Positions 10,616 to 20,845 of a stretch of DNA of 22,178 nt are shown here, in pieces. The position numbers and the translations under genes were made by a program. This stretch comes from Tubiluchus corallicola (taxonomy: Eukaryota; Priapulida; Priapulimorpha; Priapulimorphida; Tubiluchidae): the NCBI GenBank assembly GCA_030141605.1, contig JAQGDQ010001888.1:1-22178 (forward strand). The letters are read 5' to 3'. A model generated the notes under the pieces. It was not told the DNA's origin, did not search any database, and saw only the letters and a list, made by a program, of their open reading frames with translations. Position 1 is the first letter of the stretch; each line of letters starts with the position of its first letter.

Positions 10616-13600
10616 TTTTTTATTTGTCTTGCAACACACGCACAGTTATAAAACAATTGATTTGGAAAAAAATGTGAGGAAAGGGCAGCGAAAGACCAAT
10701 TGGTCATCTAGTCAGCTGCCCTTTGGTTAGTGATGAACATTTTTATAAGCGTTATGCTACAGTGTATTAGTGTCAGTACTGCTTAAAATAAAGATTTTAA
10801 TAGTTACGAATGACATTAAATTGATATGCTTATAACGTGTTAGTACAATTCATACACTGTAATAATAAGTGCATAATAAAAAAAATCAAACTGAAAATAA
10901 CTGAAATAAAACTGAACTGAAAATAAAAATCTGACAACAACGGAAACATAAGAACAATGGCAACAGAAATATACTTCATAACACAAGCATAATTCTTAGA
11001 CAGTCAAAAAATAAATTATCATGTAAATAATAGAACTGAGAATCAGGTTTATCTATATATTGGTATAATGAAGTATATTAAATTGGGCGTTAATTTTCAT
11101 GGACAGGCATACAGAAGTTATAATTTACGTAACAAAAAGCGTTTCATGTGGGGAAAAACAACCGGAATAAACAATAACATTGTAAACAACATTGTAAGTT
11201 GTGTGTTATAGTCGTGCATAAGCAAGCGAATGTATAATGGAGTCATTAAAAAATTACAGAGCGATTTTCGATGATCTGAGTTAAAATAAATAGGCAGGAT
11301 GCATGGCAGCCATAATCGCATTTTGGCAATGCGTGGTTAAAGTTACTTTTACGTCAACTAAAAACTCAGCAAACTAAAAATCAACGTCCTTGTCCGGTCA
11401 AAACACAGATTCAATGCAACAACGGTGGGTAGTAACCATGACGACAGTGACGAATGAATGTAATCACACATACCTGTCTGCATAACTGAAGAAACAAACT
11501 CCATCATTTGAGAGGAAAATTCCTGGTCAGTAAATCCCACTAGAATCATGTCTGAACTAAAGTCCAAGATGTTCTGCAAAGCAAAACAACAATGAACTGG
11601 TCCTGTCACCATGGCAACAAGAAAACACACATCTCTACAAACAATGAACTCTTAACTAAACCATATAAAAATCATGTTTCAACTAGATTTGTTGTTTACT
11701 CCTGTCACCATGGCAACAAGAAAACACATCTCTACACACAATGAACTGTTAACTAAACCATATGAAAATGATGTCTCAACTAGATTTGTTGTTTACTCCT
11801 GTCACCATGGCAACAAGAAAACACACATCTCTACACACAATGAACTCTTCTTAACTGAACCATATGAAAATGATGTCTCAACTAGATTTGTTGTTTACTC
11901 CTGTCACCATGGCAACAAGAAAACACACATCTCTACAAACAATGAACTCTTAACTAAACCATATGAAAATGATGTCTCAACTAGATTTGTTGTTTGCTCC
12001 TGTCACCATGGCAACAAGAAAACACACATCTCTACACACAATGAACTCTTAACTAAACCATATGAAAATGATGTCTCAACTAGATTTGTTGTTTACTCCT
12101 GTCACCATGGCAACAAGAAAACACACATCTCTACACACAATGAACTCTTAACTGAACCATATGAAAATGATGTCTCAACTAGATTTGTTGTTTACTCCTG
12201 TCACCATGGCAACAAGAAAACACACATCTCTACAAACAATGAACTCTTAACTAAACCATATAAAAATCATGTTTCAACTAGATTTGTTGTTTACTCCTGT
12301 CACCATGGCAACAAGAAAACACACATCTCTACACACAATGAACTGTTAACTAAACCATATGAAAATGATGTCTCAACTAGATTTGTTGTTTACTCCTGTC
12401 ACCATGGCAACAAGAAAACACACATCTCTACACACAATGAACTCTTAACTAAACCATATGAAAATGATGTCTCAACTAGATTTGTTGTTTACTCCTGTCA
12501 CCATGGCAACAAGAAAACACACATCTCTACACACAATGAACTCTTAACTGAACCATATGAAAATGATGTCTCAACTAGATTTGTTGTTTACTCCTGTCAC
12601 CATGGCAACAAGAAAACACACATCTCTACAAACAATGAACTCTTAACTAAACCATATGAAAATGATGTCTCAACTAGATTTGTTGTTTACTCCTGTCACC
12701 ATGGCAACAAGAAAACACACATCTCTACACACAATGAACTGTTAACTAAACCATATAAAAATCATGTTTCAACTAAACTTACTGTTTGCTCCTGTCACCA
12801 TGGCAACAAGAAAACACACATCTCTACACACAGTGAACTCTTAACTAAACCATATGAAAATGATGTTTCAACTAGATTTACTGTTTGCTCCTGTCACCAT
12901 GGCAACAAGAAAACACACATCTCTACACACAATGAACTGTTAACTAAACCATATAAAAATCATGTTTCAACTAAACTTACTTTTTGCTCCTGTCACCATG
13001 GCAACAAGAAAACACACATCTCTACAAACAATGAACTCTTAACTAAACCACATGAAAAAAATGATGTTTCAACTAGATTTATTGTTTGCTCCTGTTACCA
13101 TGGCAACAAGAAAATGCACATCTCTACACACAATGAACTCTTAACTAAACCATATAAAAATCATGTTTCAACTAGATTTACTGTTTGCTCCTGTCACCAT
13201 GGCAACAAGAAAACACACATCTCTACGTCTCGGATTGGTTGATGCAATGCGACACACAAACAAAACAACAATACTACTAACGTGAATAAATTATTGTAAC
13301 AATAACATCCTGAAGCATTTTTTCCGTTAAGATTTAAAGATATACGATACATTTCGAAAATAAAAAAAAACTGGCAAATTGGCTACTTTAGCTGCAAAAA
13401 TACAAAGCTAAACATTCTGTTGTCACCAAAGTATCTGAAAATAAAGCTGAGTGAATCGACGAATTCCTAAACATGAGCTTTCTGGTTGATTAATCACAAT
13501 CTTGCTAACAGTGTTATTTTCAGCTATAAAGCTTTAAAGTAAAAACAATCTTATAAAAAAATATTGACTACTTTTCTTGTTTATAATGTGAAAAGCGTAA

Positions 13601-16600
13601 CGGGTGGTGTAGCTCAATGGTAGCGTGCTCGCTTACCGCCCAGGAGGTCGTGGGTTCAATTCTCGACTGATTCATACCAAAGACTTGAAAAATAGTACCG
13701 TTAGTTCTTCTGCACGCGGGTTTATCGAAGTAATGTGCGGGTGTTAGTAATAATCGGGACCAAATTGGAAAAAAGTGTTGAGTTACTTAAGGTGTTATGC
13801 TTAGAGCATGGGTGTGCAAATTATCTGACTAGCCGGGCCACATTAAACATTCCCACAATTCCTGCGGGCCACAGGCAGTTTGATCGTGATGTCCGACAGT
13901 GATATTAAGTGACAACGGTCTTGTAAGGGTTAATGCCATCCGATCTAGAGGAAAAAAACTACCAGCACTATCTTTGCGATACTGGCGCAGACTTCAGCTG
14001 GATCGCGTGGGCCGCACTTTCATTACGTTGACAAACCTCTCCGCGGGCCGCAAGTGGCCTGCGGGCCGCAGTTTGCACACCCCTGGCTTAGACTATGTCT
14101 TAAACAAAATTGTTATTATTATTATTATATTAAGCAAAAATATTATTTTCTGCTAGTCTGCTGGGAACACTTAATTTTATCTTCGTGACACATGATCACG
14201 GAACTTGCCACTTTTGAAACGGTGCAATGTTGCTGTTTATCTGATGATTATCGAAACATACACTAATTTACAGATTCAAACCAGTCCAAAAAAGAGAATG
14301 TACGATAACGGATAATCATAAGACAATTTAATATTAAGAAAGGAAAAACACAAACGTTTGAAAACAGGGTACACTGAAAATATTTAGAACATCACTGTTA
14401 ACCAGTGGGAAGTAAATAAACTTTGATTTTAATGTAGTCGGGAGCGCACCGGTTGAATTTCCTGAAAAAATGCAGCAATTTTAAAAAAAGAGAACGTTCA
14501 AGATGTCAAACATAAAGCCCAATACTGCACACGCATAAATTAACAACATTTTGCTGTCTTATCGTAAATTTGATTTTACACTTGTTAATGCCATTGTTAA
14601 ACCCATTGTTAATGCCATTGTTAATGCGTGTTTTTATGATTACTTATTAAGGACATGATTATACAAGAATATGCTGCAATATGTATACTACAGTCATACC
14701 TCGGTTTTCGACCATAAGTCGTTCCTAAAAAGTGTTTGAAAACCGATTTGGTTGAGAACTGAATCATTTATTCTCACAAGAAATAATGTAAAAGAAAATA
14801 ATCCGTTCTCAAGCACCAAATGGACTGTAAACTGTCACTAAAATGAAATATAATAATGCAAAAATGCTTATTCAAACAGCAGATACAATATAATTGATAA
14901 GAAAAACATAATAGAATTACTTAGAAAGAAAAACATAATTATTCCTGCATGAAAAACCTTACGTGTTGGTAGCAGTGTGATGGTATACTTAAGCAAGAGC
15001 AGAAACACGTGCGTGACTACCCTCGGGCGTGGTCGGTTACGCTCGGCTCTACTCGGCTCGCCGCGCATGTGTTCATCACATGTTTGGCGGTTGGTCGAGT
15101 ACCGAAATTCTGGTCGAGAATGGAGATAAGTTCGAATTTTCTGGTTGAAAACCGATTTGTACGAGTACGGAGACGTTCGAAAACCGAGGTATGACTGTAT
15201 GCCGTATTGCGATGTACGACAATTTGGTAAAAAATATGATAATTTGGCAGAAAATACAATAATTTTTAACCTCCACCATGACAATCAGCATCATACAAAA
15301 CGGCAACCCTGAAATGACGTAAACTATAAATACAAATAGTTTTGACGACGATGAAATAAATAGATGATGAAAAATATAAAAGTGAAAAAGGTATGCTGCA
15401 CACCGTTACCTGTATTAAGTCACTTGCACATTCTGAAGAAACTTTGGTAAGTCATTTTTTTATTTTATGGTAAATATTAAGGCCAGTGTGAACCTGACTT
15501 AATAAATTTTAATTTTGTACATTCTGAAGAAACTTTGGCAAGTCAGTTTTTTTTATTTTATGGTAAATATTAAGGCCAGTGTGAACCTGACTTAATAAAT
15601 TTTAATTTTGTAGCCAAGGTGGCTCCATCTAGCTGGAAAGTTTAAAGAGTTATGTTTTCATTATGCTGTTCTGTATTATATGTGAACATGTGTCTTGTAC
15701 AAGCTAGTGAAATTTTTCATTAGATATATGCCGCAATGATGTAAGTTTACTTCTATTAATTTTTATTTTGATTTATTCATTGATATTTTTGAAAGGACTA
15801 AATAACTGTCAATCTAACTAAACTATGTAACTTTTCATAAAATTAGCCAATGTCAGTCACTTTTGCTTTTCTATTTTAATTTTTAAATATTGCAGAAATA
15901 AAGATCAGTGGTTTACATGAAAATTCAACTGAGACTTTAGAAGATTTGTCATAAATGCCTCTCAGAGACACTAAGAGTAAACCACTTCAGCTTTACAAAC
16001 ATCAGAACATCCCATTAGTTAAATGTACACAAACACAAGAGTTACGGCGTCTTACCGCTATCAAATTCTGTGAGAGTTGGAACAAGGACGTATCAAGCTT
16101 GTTGTTCGCGGTCTCTGTGGCGACTGCCTCCCCGCTTTCTTTCAATAGTGAAATCAATTCACGATCCGCCCACGCGACCAAATCTTCTACAATAGTACAA
16201 CAATGGCGCACTCCATTCTTGTCCACCTGTATACAATTTGTCGACATCAGACTCATCAAAAATTTCATAGTTAAAAATAAAGTAGCAGTAAAGTTAATGA
16301 AGTATTTCTATTTTCTATTCTATATTGAGTTAAATAAGCTAGAGTTACCAAGGCAACACATTATTAAATTAATATAATAAATATTCGCACTGAAATTCTA
16401 CAAAATGTCATTAGTACGACAAGCTATCTATCATTTATTTATTTTTATTTATTATTATTATCACATTCAGTACAATATAATGACATTAAGCACACAGTGA
16501 CATCAAAATTATTACATCATACTGTATTAAATTGTTATGTTTCATACACTATCGTTATCATAGAAGAATAATTGTACTGCAGTGGGCTAGAGAAGCAAAG

Positions 16601-19600
16601 GCTTGTATAAGCCCACTGTCATGTGAACCCGATAAAAAAAGAATGGATGAGTGAACAAAAAAAAAAGAACTGGGAGAAAGGTTAGCTCACACAGGAAGGG
16701 TAGAAGGATGTGTTAGTGGAAATGGTAGGAAGAAAGATAATAGATTGCGCTATGTAGACTGTGCATCATGAACAATCTTTAGCCAAAAAAATTAACGATG
16801 ATGATGATGATGATAATGATGAAGATGATGATGGTAAAGTCCTGTTAGGGATAGGGCATGCACTGGTGGGTATACATGTGAACAATGAACGGAGATGCAC
16901 ATCTTAAAGCAAAGGGCAAGTCTCTCGAGGAGTTCAGCTTATTTTAATATTTGTTAGAAAATGTTAGAAAGTTTCAGCGATAAAATTGCGATGAGAATCT
17001 CGTGTAATTAGTAAAATCAAGTTAAAGTTGTGATGATTACTTTACGCTTGAGGGCGTTGATTTTAGACGAAATATAGCATCATCCGATTTCCGTGCAATA
17101 TAAACACTTACCCCACCAGGTGATTCAGAATCTTTTTTTAACTTACAAAGTGAATTCTATAAACTAAGTAACCCACTAGCTTACCTAATACGTGCTGGCA
17201 AGTTTACATGCGTATCTAAGTCAACAAAACTCTGTAAATTAGTTATTTACTCAATTAATGTTAATTACTTACACATTTTAAGGTGTAATCTTGTAGATTA
17301 AAACAATGTAACCAGTTTAAATTTGATCATAATTGATCGAATGACTAATTTCTAGACAAACACAGTTAAACACAACATTAGATAACGGAACTTCTGAGTG
17401 AACTGTAGAAATTTCTCAACGCGTACCTTCACACAGCTTGCCTTCGCGGCATGCACAGCAGTCACCAGCTTACGCCATTTTTTTAAATATATCAACGTTC
17501 GTTTGGCGGGAGATAAAAAATACTTAAATTTCTTTTACATTTTTAAGTTGCGCATTTTATGCACATATTTGGGTATTATGATTTCAATATTTTTAATGTT
17601 ACATTAAAATGCAATAAATGTTATCCGAGGATTGATTCTTCCTTTAAATGAATCGGCAGCTTTACAGTCAACTGCAGCAAATTAGTTGATTTGCGTGAAT
17701 CAACATGATGATGATGAATTGATGATGATGATGAATTGATGGTGATGATGAATTGATGATGAATTGATGGTGATGATGATAATGAATTGATGGTGACGTG
17801 ATTATCACGAAAAGTGCAATGATATTCTCGAATGAATTATAAAACTTACATTTGAAAAAAGGAGAAAATCCAGCTTGCAGTAGAGCGTCAAAGCTTCGCA
17901 AAGGAAAACGTCGTTTACCAAGTCCAGCGTTTCTCCGTTCATTCGTCTTTCTACTGCCGACTGATTAATACAACAAAATTTTCACTATATTATAACCACT
18001 ACTAGATAAACTACAAATGTACAATAAGTAATTATTAATTGTATAACGGTGTTATCAGCGTACGCCAACAAATGGGATAACTTGAGGATCCTGAGCAAGT
18101 AATATACAGTAGGTGCCGCTTAATAGATTCACTTTGAGACCTTTCTACATATATTATGGTGCACAAAACAAAAGCGAAGTAAAGATGGTGTGCAAATTAT
18201 CTGACTAGCACTGACTTAGGCCACATTAAACTTTCCCGCAATTCCTGTGGGCCACATGCAGTTTGGTCAAGGAGCCAAGTACAGAAAGGCCTAATAACGA
18301 TTTTTTTGCATCCGATTTGCGCACATCATTACTGCTGCACTACTGCACTCAAGAAACTGTTTCAGAAGTTATTAAAATTTATATTAAAAACCATATATTT
18401 CTTCATGTCCGACAGTGACATTAAGTGACAACGGTCTTGTAAGGGTTAATGCCATCCGATCTAGAGGAAAAAAACTACCCGCACTATCTTTGCGATATTG
18501 GCACAGACTTCAGCTGGATCGTATGGGCTGCACAAGATCTTGGCCTGCAGGCCGCAGTTTGCACACCCCTGCTCTTAGGGCACATGTCGAGATACAGTGT
18601 GGGCATCCAGCAAGTGTACAGCACCTGGTATTCCTAGGCGGTCACCAATCCAAGTACTAACCAGGCTCTACGTTGCTTAACTTCGGTGATCAGACGACAA
18701 CCGGTGTTTTCAACGTGATTTGGCCGTAGTCACAGAGAGTGCTACAGATACTATAGAAACTTGCTACAGTTATAGAGAACAATACACATGATGACAAAGT
18801 GTTGTGAAACTATACAAGCAAGCCCAAGTGCACATTATGTACTTACTGTGACAGATTTCAAAACCTCAAGTTGTTCGGTAAGCTTGTCTCGACATCGGTC
18901 CAGAACGTGATCTTGCACGTTGAGTAACATCCACCGCATGTATTTCAAAGCCATCCGAGGACGGGGTGCGCTTTCCGGTACAGTAAATCTTACCGCCTTT
19001 CGTTTAGCTCGAGGCTGTAAAGACACCATAATGTAGATTGATTTCCTCACTGTGTACAAGGATGAGTTATGACGCTATACTACTGTAATACTGACAAAAA
19101 TTAAAAATTAAAAAAAATTGTTAATTATAATTTACAATCAATCGGATTTTATGATCAAAAACAGTTAATTATAATTTAACACGTATAATCATCAGTAATT
19201 CAAAAGTCGGTGAGACTTAACTAACTAACTAACTAAACTAACTAACTTGGAAAAAACCTCAACACACAGTCAAATGTTAGTTAAACTACATCAGTGTGTA
19301 AGCAGTAACTCAGTGATGTTTTACGACTGCATATAATCCTATAAACAGTCATCCCTACTACAGGGATGAGAATGACAAACTGCAAAAAACTCTGAAACAA
19401 GCCAGGGGTTTGGGGACAGCACGGGCCCCCATGGGGGTTCAAGGGGGCGAAGCAACAAATTGCAATTTTGTGACCATAGACAGCCTCTAAGTGGGCTTAA
19501 ATGATCAATTACCTTGTTTCATGCATAATTTAAAATACCCAACTATCAAGAATACATGATACCTAATTGTCTCAAAAACACATGTGAGACACATTAGAGA

Positions 19601-20788
19601 TCTACACGTGGTTACACTGATGTACGTGATGTAAACAAACTGACGGCCTGCCAACTAGCGGTCAGCTTGTGAAATAATGTACTGGGTCCGTAGAAATTTT
19701 CTCAACGAATTTTTGCGATTTACAAAAATGGCACAACTGGTCTTCCAAAAAACTCGGAATTCCACGTATCCGCGGAAAATTCTCATTCCTGTTACTAAAC
19801 AAGTTGGGTGTCGTTATTTTAATGAACTGTCACTGATATTAAATGAGCTTAATGACATTACATAGAAAGATGTTTTCATGCCGATATATTCAAGTGAATA
19901 CTGGCAAGTTGATCGGTTTTAAGAGAGCGCAAAGCAACTTCAAATTTTAAAACAAGTGCGCTAAAACAAACTATCAATTAAATTACAGTGTTCCCTCGCT
20001 ACTTTGCGGTTCGTTTATCGCGGACCGCTGTTTTTCGCGGGTTTTCAAAAATATTAATGTAAAATATTTATCGCGGTATTTTCGCTGTTTCGCGGGTTTT
20101 TGCGGTAGTCCATGTAAAGTACTTTTGCACATGCGTAGTACGTACTGCACAGTAATGTATAGATTTGATGAATTTTGCATAAAAATCTGCACAGCTAATT
20201 CATCATCATCATTCTAGCTGTAGGACGTATCTTCAATGGTGAGACTTAAAATAATGTATAACTACTAAAATAAGTACAGCCTCGCAGAAATTCACTTATC
20301 GCGGGTGGGCCTGGAACGGAACACCCCGCGATAAGTGAGGGAACACTGTAATCGAAAGCACTTTCCTCCAAATTTGCTGTAACGACATTACATACCTTGG
20401 GTTTGGGTGTGGTTTCATGTGGGTGAAATGTTGATTTAAACCAGCCTGTACAGAGGTCTATAACATCAGCTGCTCGGAGCCAGTTACACATGCACTGTAA
20501 TAAAACTGCGTAATCTTCCTCCTCGGCTGTATCAGTCATTACCTGCATACAGTAACCAGGGATGAGAATGACAAATTGCAAAACTCTGAAACAGGCCGGG
20601 GGCCGCTTATAATTCTCATCCCTACAGTAACGTAACGTTTGGAAAATTTCAATTAACACATAGAAGTAGAGAAGTATTGCACCTTGAAATTATAAAAATG
20701 TAATATGTTCTAAAATAGCATTTTAAATAGGAGCACATTAATAGAGTTCTACAAAAAACAGCCTTATAAGTACACAAACTGTTTTTGT

Positions 20789-20845
<57 letters not shown>

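Larger units (their letters stand above)
8757..11473 (-). other. NCAPG2 intron (11474-11573 to 8563-8756)
   Basis: This intron contains a 153-bp insertion, a 137-bp tandem duplication, a TA microsatellite at about 9549-9583, a GTGGTTTA/TAAACCAC hairpin at 9777-9797 and a compound tetranucleotide microsatellite with a retroelement-like flank. No coding exon was seen in the remainder. Confidence 0.7.
11574..16055 (-). other. NCAPG2 intron (16056-16226 to 11474-11573)
   Basis: This is the largest intron. It holds the 99-bp minisatellite, a SINE fragment, a hAT-like MITE, a Tigger-like MITE and a tandem duplication. Unassigned parts (13240-13600, 14090-14690, 15200-15427, 15615-16055) are AT-rich with no exon that fits phase 0/0. 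A small imperfect repeat of GCCATTGTTAA lies at 14588-14626. Confidence 0.7.
16227..17849 (-). other. NCAPG2 intron (17850-17960 to 16056-16226)
   Basis: This intron contains an X-box-like site at 16344-16357, a minus-strand retroelement 3' end at 16430-16620, a GATGAT run near 16798-16835 and the GAT/AATTGAT repeat at 17702-17795. No further exon is needed or seen. Confidence 0.7.
17961..18846 (-). other. NCAPG2 intron (18847-19014 to 17850-17960)
   Basis: This intron is mostly made of mobile or copied sequence: a Tigger-like end, hAT-like copy 3 and the 5S rRNA sequence. No exon was seen. Confidence 0.7.
19015..20395 (-). other. NCAPG2 intron (20396-20542 to 18847-19014)
   Basis: This intron contains an AACT simple repeat (19219-19247), a partial hAT-like element from 19361 and the Tigger-like MITE at 19986-20348. 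The stretch 19510-19985 shows nothing recognisable; a short plus-strand ORF at 19677 has no supporting context. Confidence 0.7.

Noticed and set aside
11674-13242. 522-residue plus-strand ORF as a repeat protein
   Set aside because: It is the 99-bp satellite, whose period is divisible by three. It lies antisense in an intron, with no start context or conserved domain.
13601-13672. Functional tRNA gene
   Set aside because: Box A and box B are present, but the acceptor stem does not pair and the sequence continues into a SINE body shared with 20791-21100.
14868-15306. Overlapping ORFs on both strands at 14.9-15.3 kb
   Set aside because: They fall in the 507-bp Tigger-like MITE and its flank. 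Several frames are open at once because of its composition, and no transposase motif is visible.
15413-15435. Micro-exon between 16056-16226 and 11474-11573
   Set aside because: No acceptor gives the required phase 0. Direct joining of the flanking exons already fits the protein's expected spacing.
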